Shown one piece after another: positions 56,069-64,000 of a stretch of 64,000 nt of DNA. Position 1 is the first letter of the stretch; the number at the start of each line of letters is the position of its first letter. Below the pieces are notes generated by a model, which searched no databases, was not told the origin of the DNA, and saw only the letters and a program-made list of their open reading frames with translations. The stretch lies in contig NZ_JAQTUH010000002.1 of assembly GCF_028710345.1 (NCBI RefSeq), forward strand, positions 186,001 through 250,000. Direction: 5' to 3'. Made by a program: the position numbers and the translations under genes. The DNA comes from Sulfuricurvum sp. Its GTDB lineage: Bacteria > Campylobacterota > Campylobacteria > Campylobacterales > Sulfurimonadaceae.

Positions 56069-57318
56069 TGCACTATCTAATCATCAGTTTTTCTCATAAA
56101 AACTCAACCTTAGCGCAACGTGAAAAACTTGCTTTTGCCGATGATAATGCGAAGCTAAAAATGCTTGAAGTTATTAATGCTCATACCAATATTAATGAGT
56201 CGATGATTCTCTCTACGTGTAATCGGATGGAGATATATTGCAGTTGTTCCCATGTGGAAGAGGCGAGTGAACATTTGTTATCATTACTTTCACAACACTC
56301 AAATACCCCATCGGATGAGCTCAAAGCACGTGCCGATATGCTTGATAATTATGGGGCAATTCACCATTTTTTTAGTGTTGCCAGTTCTTTGGATTCTATG
56401 ATTGTCGGTGAGACCCAAATTGCAGGTCAGCTCAAAGATGCCTTTAAGCTCTCTAATGAAAACGGCTATTGTGGAGTTAAGCTTGCCCGTGCATTGCAGT
56501 CGGCACAAAAATGTGCTGCTGAAATTCGTAATGCAACCGATATCTCATCACGTCCTGTTTCGATTGCGAGTGTTGCGGTAAGCAAAGCCCGTGAATGTGT
56601 AGGAGGATTTGCGGGTAAGCGGGCATTAGTTATCGGGTCGGGTGAGATGTCGGTGATTACCTGTAAACATCTGAGTGCCGGAGGTGCTGATGTAACGGTG
56701 ATGAACCGCACGTTTAGCAAAGCTGAAGCGATTGCTGCGGAGTGCGGAGCGAAAGTGCGCTCTTACGAAGAGATTGCTTATGCGATTAACGAATATCCGA
56801 TTCTTTTTACCTCTACAGGCTCGCTTTCACCCATTATCACCGATGCTATGATCGAGGGGTGCTCGTATGATCGGTATTGGTTTGATATGGCAGTACCTCG
56901 CGATATCGAGTGTCATACCCAAGAGTGGGGAATCCATCTCTATGTTATCGATGATCTTAAAGATATTGTGAGTGCTAATATCGCGATGCGTGAAGATGAA
57001 GCGCGTGCTTCGTTTGTCCTTATCAGCCGTCATACCGCCGCTTTTTTTGAGTGGCTCAAAGCCCTCTCTATCGAGCCGTTAATCAAAAATGTTTATCAGC
57101 GTGCCTATACGTCGGCTCATGCAGAGAGTGTGCGGGTTATCGAGAACGGATATTTACCGAAAGAGTATGAACACGTACTTCATAAAGCGACGACACAAGC
57201 GTTAAAACGTTTTTTACACCCAATAACAGAACAGATGCGTTCACACAGTGATCCGATGCGAACCGATGCACTAATCGAAGCGTTAAGCTTTTTGATGAAT
57301 GACGATCAAAATTTTTAA
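56068..57318 (+). CDS. hemA: Glutamyl-tRNA reductase
   Basis: 416 residues. Catalytic cysteine C51 in LSTCNRME, SSLDSMIVGETQI, and the NADPH domain (ALVIGSGEMS). First committed step of tetrapyrrole synthesis. It starts at the last base of the preceding gene's stop (TAATG). Confidence 0.97.
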   Translation: MHYLIISFSHKNSTLAQREKLAFADDNAKLKMLEVINAHTNINESMILSTCNRMEIYCSCSHVEEASEHLLSLLSQHSNTPSDELKARADMLDNYGAIHHFFSVASSLDSMIVGETQIAGQLKDAFKLSNENGYCGVKLARALQSAQKCAAEIRNATDISSRPVSIASVAVSKARECVGGFAGKRALVIGSGEMSVITCKHLSAGGADVTVMNRTFSKAEAIAAECGAKVRSYEEIAYAINEYPILFTSTGSLSPIITDAMIEGCSYDRYWFDMAVPRDIECHTQEWGIHLYVIDDLKDIVSANIAMREDEARASFVLISRHTAAFFEWLKALSIEPLIKNVYQRAYTSAHAESVRVIENGYLPKEYEHVLHKATTQALKRFLHPITEQMRSHSDPMRTDALIEALSFLMNDDQNF

Positions 57319-57338
57319 AATCTTAATAAAGGAAATGA

Positions 57339-59042
57339 ATGCGTTTTAGTAAAGCCTATATCCCAACGACCAAAGAATCTCCAAAAGATGCACAACTACC
57401 GAGCCATATCTATCTCTCCCGTGCCGGATTTGTGACACAAGTAGCCGCAGGTTTGTATAATTTCCTCCCATTAGGCAAACGTGTTCTTCGAAAAATCGAA
57501 AATATCATCAATGAAGAGATGGCACTTTGCGGTGCTCAAGAGGTTGATTTGAGTTTTGTTACTCCGGCGGAGTTGTGGCAAGAGAGTGGACGAATCGAGA
57601 AGTTCGGCAAAGAGTTACTTCGCTTCCGTGACCGTAAAGAGAACCTTTTCGTCTTAGGGCCGACCCATGAAGAGATGATGGTGAGTATCGTCCGTAATCG
57701 TGTGACGAGTTACAAACAACTTCCGTTAAATCTTTATCAAATCAAAACCAAATTTCGTGATGAAGCACGTCCGAGATTCGGTCTTATGCGCGGGCGTGAG
57801 TTTGTGATGAAAGATGGGTACAGTTTCCACTCATCAACTGAAGATTTGGATCGTGAGTTCGATGCGATGGAAGGTGCATATAAACGTATTTTAGAACGTT
57901 TAGGTCTGGAGTTTCGTATTGTCGAAGCCGATAGCGGTGCTATTGGAGGGACGGGATCAAAAGAGTTGATGGTTCTCGCGGGGAGTGGTGAAGATACTCT
58001 CGCCGTATGTGATTCATGTGAATACGGTGCCAATGTCGAAGCGGCGCGTCGTGCCTCTCGTACAGTGATTCCCGAAGCCCCTAAAGCCGATTTTATCCGA
58101 TTTAAAACGCCAAATATCAAATCGATTGATGATTTGAGCGCTTTTTTCCATGTCGATTCGTACTACACCCTCAAAGCGGTCGTCAAACGGGCGGTTTATA
58201 CTGAGGGGAGTGAGCTGGTTTGTTTCTTTATGCGCGGATGTGATGAACTCCAAGAGGTCAAGGGACGTAACAGTATCGGAGCAATCGATTTGGTGGATGC
58301 TAGCGAAGAGGAGCTTATTGAAATCGGTTTAGTTCCCGGCTTTGTCGGACCGCTCGATCAAGATAAAATCCGTGTGATTATGGATAACGATACCCGTGAT
58401 GCCACCTCGATGATTTGCGGTGCGAATGAGATGGATTACCATTTCGCCGGTGTTAATCTGTGTGTAATGGCAGAAGCTCATTTTGCTGATCTCGCAAGTG
58501 TACAAGAGGGGGATGGTTGTCCTCACTGTTCTGGTAAACTCACCTATACCAAAGGGATTGAAGTAGGGCATATCTTTAAACTTGGGACAGTTTACTCAGC
58601 CCCTCTAGGAGCTAATTACCTCGATGAGAACGGTCGTTCTACCCCGTTTATTATGGGGACATACGGGATGGGTGTTAGCCGTCTTGTTGCGGCAGTAATT
58701 GAACAACATCATGATGAAAAAGGGTGTATCTGGACTCATGCAACAGCGCCGTATCTTGTCAACGTGATGGTCTCAAATGTCAAAGAAGAGGCTCATGTTG
58801 CGTATGCTGAGGAGCTTTATAAAGCGTTGCAAAACAAAGGGATTGAAGTAATATTTGATGATCGTAAAGAGCGTTTTGGATTTAAAATGTCTGATGCTGA
58901 GTTGATTGGATTCCCGTTTACGATTATCGTCGGAAAAGAGTTGGATAATGGCTCAGTTCAAATTTTAATCCGTAAAACATCTGAAATTATCACCGTGAAT
59001 GCTGATGAGGTGATGGCGAAGATTATGGAGCTTGTGGGATGA
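57339..59042 (+). CDS. proS: Prolyl-tRNA synthetase
   Basis: 567 residues, bacterial type. Class II motifs (motif 2 [17 protein letters not shown], motif 3 [13 protein letters not shown]) flank a YbaK-like editing insertion (about 235-380), and a C-terminal anticodon-binding domain follows. AAAGGAA precedes the ATG. Confidence 0.97.
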   Translation: MRFSKAYIPTTKESPKDAQLPSHIYLSRAGFVTQVAAGLYNFLPLGKRVLRKIENIINEEMALCGAQEVDLSFVTPAELWQESGRIEKFGKELLRFRDRKENLFVLGPTHEEMMVSIVRNRVTSYKQLPLNLYQIKTKFRDEARPRFGLMRGREFVMKDGYSFHSSTEDLDREFDAMEGAYKRILERLGLEFRIVEADSGAIGGTGSKELMVLAGSGEDTLAVCDSCEYGANVEAARRASRTVIPEAPKADFIRFKTPNIKSIDDLSAFFHVDSYYTLKAVVKRAVYTEGSELVCFFMRGCDELQEVKGRNSIGAIDLVDASEEELIEIGLVPGFVGPLDQDKIRVIMDNDTRDATSMICGANEMDYHFAGVNLCVMAEAHFADLASVQEGDGCPHCSGKLTYTKGIEVGHIFKLGTVYSAPLGANYLDENGRSTPFIMGTYGMGVSRLVAAVIEQHHDEKGCIWTHATAPYLVNVMVSNVKEEAHVAYAEELYKALQNKGIEVIFDDRKERFGFKMSDAELIGFPFTIIVGKELDNGSVQILIRKTSEIITVNADEVMAKIMELVG

Positions 59043-59455
59043 TCTATTTTTTGCTCTACTTTGTTAGTGAAGTTTTTATAACCACTGAGGTGGCTTCACG
59101 ACTTGGTGGATTGATGATGTTGGCTGAAATCGTTTTTAGCGCATTTATCGGAATGGTTATTTTATTTAATTTTCGTACGACGCTTATCGTCAATATTATG
59201 GAATTACGAGAGCGTCGTCTTGACGCAAACAGTTTTTATCAACGCAATCTTTTAGGGTTGCTTTCCGCAATTCTTTTGATTTTACCGGGGATTTTAACCG
59301 ATTTTATGGGTGTTTTGATACAATTCTCTCTTTTAAGTACACTAATCGTTAACCGTTTTAAGCCAAAATATCCCGAATACAATTCACAAACTCAACCAAA
59401 GGATGACAATGTTATTGATGCCGAAATTATCAGCGACTCTCCTGCTTTGCGCTAG
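59039..59455 (+). CDS. fxsA: FxsA family membrane protein
   Basis: 138 residues. Hydrophobic helices ([42 protein letters not shown], where the P-G-x-x-T-D segment is diagnostic). FxsA affects phage exclusion in E. coli. It overlaps proS by four bases and the next gene by 47. Confidence 0.85.
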   Translation: MIYFLLYFVSEVFITTEVASRLGGLMMLAEIVFSAFIGMVILFNFRTTLIVNIMELRERRLDANSFYQRNLLGLLSAILLILPGILTDFMGVLIQFSLLSTLIVNRFKPKYPEYNSQTQPKDDNVIDAEIISDSPALR

Positions 59456-60245
59456 CCTCTATGCTGCAACCGATGCAGAGGTAGTTTCATTTTTAAAAAA
59501 AGGGATTGGAGGCAATCCCAGTATTAGTAATTTACAAGTTGATATTAATGGTAAGCAGAATGTTTCCGGCATGAATGGATGGCAGGCTTATTTCGTCTCT
59601 ATTGAAGCCGATTTGAAGCAAGGAGGAGATAACCGTCATATCAACCAAAACGGTACCTATTTCGTCAGCGGTGATGTTATTGCGCCGGAATTGGTAAATC
59701 TTAAAACAGGCGAACGCTATAATGATATTATGGCACCGGGATTTAACAATGCATTTTATACTAAAGCCAATTTGATCAGCGGTAATGCCAATGCTGAACA
59801 CAAAGTAGCTGTTTTTTCTGATCCATTGTGTCCGTTTTGTCGCCGTTTTGCTCCTGAAGCACTCGCTTATATGGCAAAATATCCTAAAACATTTGCGGTC
59901 TATTATTATCATTTCCCCCTTGCACAGCTCCATCCTGCGTCTGTGAGCCTCTGTAAAGCGGCAATTGCGGCAGAACAAAATGGTATCGATGACGTTACCT
60001 TAAAGATGTACCAAGTAGATGTTAATGCCAATGAAAAAGATGATCAAAAAATTCTTGATGCTTTTAATAAGACATTTAAAACAAAACTCACTCTTGTTGA
60101 TTTGAAACGTCCATCGGTACTTAAACAGTTTGAATTGGATCAAAAAACTGTGACTACGATGATGGTGAATGGCACACCTACCGTTTTCTTTGATGGACAA
60201 AAAGATCCTAAAAAAACAAAATATAAAGATGTAAAGGTACAATAA
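59409..60245 (+). CDS. Periplasmic DsbC/DsbG-like thioredoxin-fold protein
   Basis: 278 residues. Of three clustered ATG codons, 59409 is best spaced behind AAAGG. Signal peptide ([16 protein letters not shown]), an N-terminal dimerisation-like region, then a thioredoxin domain with C141-P-F-C144 and a cis-proline loop (NGTPTVFF). The CPFC site differs from DsbC (CGYC). Probably isomerises or oxidises disulfides of exported proteins. Confidence 0.85.
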   Translation: MLLMPKLSATLLLCASLYAATDAEVVSFLKKGIGGNPSISNLQVDINGKQNVSGMNGWQAYFVSIEADLKQGGDNRHINQNGTYFVSGDVIAPELVNLKTGERYNDIMAPGFNNAFYTKANLISGNANAEHKVAVFSDPLCPFCRRFAPEALAYMAKYPKTFAVYYYHFPLAQLHPASVSLCKAAIAAEQNGIDDVTLKMYQVDVNANEKDDQKILDAFNKTFKTKLTLVDLKRPSVLKQFELDQKTVTTMMVNGTPTVFFDGQKDPKKTKYKDVKVQ

Positions 60246-60248
60246 TTG

Positions 60249-61196
60249 ATGAAAAAACTCACCATCGCAACACGCGGAAGCAAACTCGCCCTTTGGCAAT
60301 CGAACCATATAAAATCGGTTATTGAATCAGCACGAAGCGATATCGAGGTTGAACTCAAAATTATCATCACATCCGGAGATAAAATTCTTGATGTCCCTTT
60401 GGCAAAAATCGGAGGGAAAGGGTTGTTTCTTAAAGAGATCGAAGAAGCACTGCTCGCAGGAGAAGCACAAATGGCGGTTCATTCGCTCAAAGATGTCCCA
60501 ACCGTGATGCCAGAGGGGTTACTACTTTCAGCTATTACGACACGTGAAGATGTCCGTGATGCGATGCTCTCTCAAAAATATCCTAATATCGCTTCATTAC
60601 CTCAGGGTGCGGTTGTGGGGACTTCATCACTGCGTCGCCGTATGCAACTCATCAAAGAGCGTCCTGATTTGGTAATCAAAGATTTACGCGGTAACGTTGA
60701 TACCCGTATCCGTAAACTCAAAGAGGGGGAATTTGATGCGATCATCCTTGCCTCTGCGGGGATTAACCGTCTTGGATTCGCCAATTTGGTAGAATATTTT
60801 TATCCTATTTCTCTCTCTGAAATGATTCCCGCGATGGGGCAGGGTGCATTAGGGATTGAGACGATTAATGAGCCGTGGGTGTTAGAGATTGCTCAGATGC
60901 TCGAAGATCATGACAGCCGTTTAGAGACGACGATTGAGCGTGAATTTGTCGATACTCTCCAAGGTGGGTGTCAAGTTCCTATCGGTGTGAGTGCACGTGT
61001 TTTAGACGATGGCAATGTTAGTGTCCGCTCAACCCTTGGGATGCCGGATGGGTCTGAAGTGATGGGAGAAGAGATCGTTGTTGCTCGCGATAACGTTAGC
61101 GGTGTGGGTGAGGCGATGGCGCGTCGTCTAATAGAAGAAGGTGCGATGGAGTTGTTAGCACGTGCCGAAGTTATGGCAGATGGGCATAAAGCATGA
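60249..61196 (+). CDS. hemC: Porphobilinogen deaminase
   Basis: 315 residues. GTRGS-like ATRGSKLALWQ, GTSSLRRR, and the dipyrromethane-bearing cysteine C241 in GGCQVPIG. It assembles hydroxymethylbilane. The ATG at 60249 is chosen over the TTG before it. It overlaps UbiD by four bases. Confidence 0.96.
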   Translation: MKKLTIATRGSKLALWQSNHIKSVIESARSDIEVELKIIITSGDKILDVPLAKIGGKGLFLKEIEEALLAGEAQMAVHSLKDVPTVMPEGLLLSAITTREDVRDAMLSQKYPNIASLPQGAVVGTSSLRRRMQLIKERPDLVIKDLRGNVDTRIRKLKEGEFDAIILASAGINRLGFANLVEYFYPISLSEMIPAMGQGALGIETINEPWVLEIAQMLEDHDSRLETTIEREFVDTLQGGCQVPIGVSARVLDDGNVSVRSTLGMPDGSEVMGEEIVVARDNVSGVGEAMARRLIEEGAMELLARAEVMADGHKA

Positions 61197-63013
61197 CCCT
61201 CGCAAAAACGTTAGAGCTTTTAAAATCGCATAATGAATTGCGTGTTATTGATACGCCATTGGATATCCATTTGGAAATTCCCCATTTAGCGTATGCAGAA
61301 GTAAAAAAAACAGATGGGGGAAAAGCATTACTCTTTACCCACCCAATCGATAGCAAAAATGGAAAAAGTTTTACCGCTCCTGTCATTATGAATCTTTTTG
61401 GCTCGTATAAACGGACGGAACTTTTGTTTGGCCGTGATGTGGAGGGGGTTGCAACTGAGATTGAAAAACTGCTCCACATGAAACCGCCTCAAGGCTTTAA
61501 AGAAAAAATGGGGATGTTGAGCGATCTTTTCGCAATGAAAGAGATTTTCCCAAAAAAACTCAAAACTCGCGGGGCATGTCAAGAGGTAATCATTCAAGGA
61601 GATGATATTAATCTCTATGATTTACCGATTTTGACGACGTGGGAAGAGGACGGTGGTCCTTTTATTACGATGGGGCAGGTCTATACCCAAAGTTTGGATG
61701 GGAATATCGTTAATCTCGGGATGTATCGTCTCCAAGTCTATGATAAAAACCATTTGGGGATGCACTGGCAGATTCATAAAGACTCTTCTCACTTTTTTGA
61801 TCAGTATCAACGTGCCGGTAAAAAAATGCCGGTCTCTATCGGTATCGGCGGTGATCCTCTCTATACATGGTGTGCGACGGCTCCATTGCCGTATGGGGTA
61901 AATGAGCTTCTTTTGTACGGTTTGATTAAAAAAGAGACGGTCAAATTGGTGCAATCAATCACAACACCGCTCTACATTCCGCACGATGTTGATTATGTGA
62001 TTGAGGGGTGGGTTGATCCGGAAAAAATGGTTTTAGAAGGCCCTTTTGGAGATCATACCGGTTACTATACGCTGGCAGAACACTATCCAGCACTAGAAGT
62101 AAGTGCCATTACCCATACAAAAAAACCTCATTATTTGGCAACCGTTGTGGGGAAACCCCCGTTGGAAGACAAATACATGGGTTGGGCGACGGAACGGATT
62201 TTCTTACCACTTTTGAAAACCAATGCAGCCGATCTTATAGATTATCATATGCCGGAAAACGGTGTTTTTCATAATCTTATTTTGGCAAAAATGAAACCGT
62301 TGTACAAAGGGCACAGTAAACAATTTATGCACCTTTTTTGGGGTTCAGGGCAGATGAGTTTTGTCAAACACGCCCTTTTCTTTGGAGAAGATGCTCCAAA
62401 GCTCACCAATTACGAAGCATTAGCAACGTTTGCACTTAATCGCTTTATCCCAAAATGTCTCTTTATCTCCGAGGGGATTAGTGATGCATTGGATCATTCG
62501 AGCCCTGAGAGTTTGGTAGGGGGAAAATTGGGTGTTGATTTTACCGCTTCGTATGTTCTTAAAAAGCCTGAGATGATTGATAGTGAAGAGTTATTAAATC
62601 GAATTCGACCATTGATTCCTGAAATTCAAGGGGTGACTCAGTATATGCGTCATACCGCTAATCCGATTACGGTAATTAGTGTAAAGAAAAATCGTTCGTT
62701 TGGAAAAACAGCAATGATGTTGACTCCATTAGAATCTCTTTTGCGTATTGTTGTTATTGTTGATGAAGAGGATAATGATATCAACAACCCCTATATGCTG
62801 TTGTGGCGGGTAGCCAACAACATTGATGCACTTAGAGATATCTGTATTCAAGGATCATTAGTTTCTATTGATGGGACAACTAAGGGTTCCGTTGATGGTT
62901 TTGAGCGTGAATGGCCTGGAGATGTTTTATGTACTCAAACGGTTGTGCAAAAATTAAAAGAGTTGTCTCTTTGGGATTTAGAGTTAAGTTTTGAGAAAAA
63001 ATATCAACTTTAA
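61193..63013 (+). CDS. UbiD-family prenylated-FMN decarboxylase
   Basis: 606 residues. The UbiD core is clear: TWEEDGGPFITMGQV, HKDSSHFFDQY, GGDPLYTWCATAPLPYG, EGPFGDHTGYYT (with the catalytic glutamate). In organisms with the futalosine route a UbiD homologue performs a late decarboxylation of menaquinone synthesis; together with the polyprenyl synthase in this operon, that is the likely role here. Confidence 0.92.
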   Translation: MTLAKTLELLKSHNELRVIDTPLDIHLEIPHLAYAEVKKTDGGKALLFTHPIDSKNGKSFTAPVIMNLFGSYKRTELLFGRDVEGVATEIEKLLHMKPPQGFKEKMGMLSDLFAMKEIFPKKLKTRGACQEVIIQGDDINLYDLPILTTWEEDGGPFITMGQVYTQSLDGNIVNLGMYRLQVYDKNHLGMHWQIHKDSSHFFDQYQRAGKKMPVSIGIGGDPLYTWCATAPLPYGVNELLLYGLIKKETVKLVQSITTPLYIPHDVDYVIEGWVDPEKMVLEGPFGDHTGYYTLAEHYPALEVSAITHTKKPHYLATVVGKPPLEDKYMGWATERIFLPLLKTNAADLIDYHMPENGVFHNLILAKMKPLYKGHSKQFMHLFWGSGQMSFVKHALFFGEDAPKLTNYEALATFALNRFIPKCLFISEGISDALDHSSPESLVGGKLGVDFTASYVLKKPEMIDSEELLNRIRPLIPEIQGVTQYMRHTANPITVISVKKNRSFGKTAMMLTPLESLLRIVVIVDEEDNDINNPYMLLWRVANNIDALRDICIQGSLVSIDGTTKGSVDGFEREWPGDVLCTQTVVQKLKELSLWDLELSFEKKYQL

Positions 63014-63029
63014 AGCTCTTTTTAGAGCT
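63014..63029 (+). terminator. Possible weak terminator after the operon
   Basis: AGCTCT-TTTT-AGAGCT, a 6-bp stem with a 4-base loop just after the UbiD stop; only a short T-rich stretch follows. Confidence 0.4.
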
Positions 63030-63115
63030 CATTTGGATAGATATTAAGCTATATATTATATTTACTAATGTAATATCAATGATTAGATTTCAATAGTATA
63101 AGGGAAATTGTATTG

Positions 63116-63451
63116 ATGATAAAAATAAATATTTTTACAGTAGCGTTGCTGATTTCAGCATTCTCAACGTTGAATGCTGCAACCTATAAAGGGCAAAAAG
63201 TTTATATCGACTCATGTAAAGATTGTCACGGCGGTGGTCAAGCCATGGCAGGAGGTAAAAATACTCGCACATGGGAAAAAATTATGGATAAAAAAGGGGA
63301 ACAGCTTGCCTCTATCCATTTGAATTCCAAAAAAGCGCAACCTTCTTGGGAATATTTTCAAGACAAGAAATTTACTAAAGATGCTAAACATCTTGAAGAT
63401 TTTTTGACTGAGTATTCAAGAGATAGCGGTAATGTACCTGCTTGTAATTAG
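63116..63451 (+). CDS. Small c-type cytochrome
   Basis: 111 residues from the ATG at 63116 behind AGGGA. Signal peptide (INIFTVALLISAFSTLNA), one haem site CKDCH, and a distal part without an obvious conserved methionine ligand (QAMAG is the nearest). Periplasmic electron carrier. A single gene between two hairpins. Confidence 0.85.
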   Translation: MIKINIFTVALLISAFSTLNAATYKGQKVYIDSCKDCHGGGQAMAGGKNTRTWEKIMDKKGEQLASIHLNSKKAQPSWEYFQDKKFTKDAKHLEDFLTEYSRDSGNVPACN

Positions 63452-63463
63452 TATATCCTCTTT

Positions 63464-63482
63464 GTTACCGACTATCGGTAAC
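63464..63482 (+). terminator. Intrinsic terminator-like hairpin
   Basis: GTTACCGA-CTA-TCGGTAAC, a perfect 8-bp stem with a 3-base loop, between the cytochrome gene and argH. Confidence 0.6.
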
Positions 63483-63538
63483 ACTTTCTAAACCAAACTT
63501 CGCTAAAATCCCCTAAATAATTTATATTCGGAGATACC

Positions 63539-64000
63539 ATGGAAAAAATGTGGTCCGGACGTTTCACCCAAGATGCGTCAACACTTTTGGAAAAATTTAA
63601 TGCCTCGATCATGTTTGATCAAAAATTATATCGTGAGGATATCGAAGGTTCAATCGCTCATGCACAGATGTTGACTCATCAAGGTATTTTGAATCATGAA
63701 GAACTTTCACTGATCGAGTCAGGTATGGCTCAGGTATTAAACGAAATCGAATCGGGTATTTTTGAATGGAAAATCGGGGATGAAGATCTCCACATGGCGA
63801 TTGAAAAACGTCTTACCCATATCATCGGTGATGCAGGGAAAAAACTCCATACGGCGCGTAGCCGTAACGATCAGGTTGCTCTCGATTTCCGTCGCTATGT
63901 GCTTCGTAAAAACCGTGAAATTGTTGAGCAAATCAAAGCATTGATGACGGTAGTTGTGGATATTGCACGTGATCATACGACGACATTGCTTCCGGGGATG
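63539..64000 (+). CDS. argH: Argininosuccinate lyase (partial)
   Basis: Starts at 63539 behind CGGAGA and stays open to the window end, giving 154 codons. MWSGRF at residue 4 is the ArgH hallmark; [25 protein letters not shown] and the [10 protein letters not shown] motif follow. It releases arginine and fumarate from argininosuccinate. The rest of the gene lies outside the window. Confidence 0.97.
   Translation, partial: MEKMWSGRFTQDASTLLEKFNASIMFDQKLYREDIEGSIAHAQMLTHQGILNHEELSLIESGMAQVLNEIESGIFEWKIGDEDLHMAIEKRLTHIIGDAGKKLHTARSRNDQVALDFRRYVLRKNREIVEQIKALMTVVVDIARDHTTTLLPGM

Overview
The window is a gene-dense, roughly 40% GC stretch of a bacterial chromosome, most likely from a free-living sulfur-oxidising Campylobacterota (Sulfuricurvum/Sulfurimonas-like). 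This is inferred from family content and gene order: FtsA-FtsZ beside a SurA-like foldase, a polyprenyl synthase-hemA-proS-hemC-UbiD operon, lone atpB, Hcp/Sel1-type secreted repeat proteins, a protein of the doubtful 'hydrogenase-4 component G' family, and an MscL with a zinc ribbon. No rRNA, tRNA, CRISPR array or intact transposase was found.

Layout. 1-4300: the 3' end of mutS2, then an AT-rich accessory stretch (lipoprotein, secreted protein, BrnT-BrnA toxin-antitoxin pair, Sel1-repeat proteins) full of dispersed repeats. 4390-16640: housekeeping genes ligA, an NDH-2-like dehydrogenase, tlyA-ribF, atpB, a RelE/ParE-type TA pair coupled to thiE, gatB, a Kv-like potassium channel with a second RCK protein, and gpsA. 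16640-31000: ABC-F ATPase, msrB, M29-type peptidase, mscL, a large GGDEF-EAL protein, and a four-gene MacAB-TolC-type efflux operon. 31000-33900: an accessory patch with a frameshifted antitoxin remnant and three unknown or BRCT genes enclosed by 28-bp inverted repeats. 33900-48700: PAS protein, TonB-dependent receptor, M48 protease, prmC, Mla-type ATPase, two tandem paralogues, the SurA-like/ftsA/ftsZ cluster, bioA, and rsmH with an FtsL-like gene. 48700-54700: the most unusual region. It holds two candidate small RNAs, a 788-bp cassette bounded by promoter-bearing direct repeats, an AAA ATPase plus DUF2130 nuclease-like pair (possible defence module), and a transglutaminase-like protein. 54750-64000: the isoprenoid/haem/proS/UbiD operon, a small cytochrome c and the start of argH.

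Two themes connect the accessory parts. First, a short palindromic repeat (CGTCATTCC...GGAATCCAG type) occurs at about nine sites. It has become coding sequence at the C-termini of LigA and ThiE, and in two places it was duplicated together with a sigma70-like promoter. Second, small selfish or defence-like modules (BrnTA, a RelE/ParE-type pair, a broken antitoxin, ATPase-nuclease) sit among these repeats. The best candidate for something undescribed is 49466-53865: a direct-repeat-bounded cassette containing a small gene and a divergently transcribed structured RNA, followed by an ATPase/DUF2130 operon driven by the second repeat copy.
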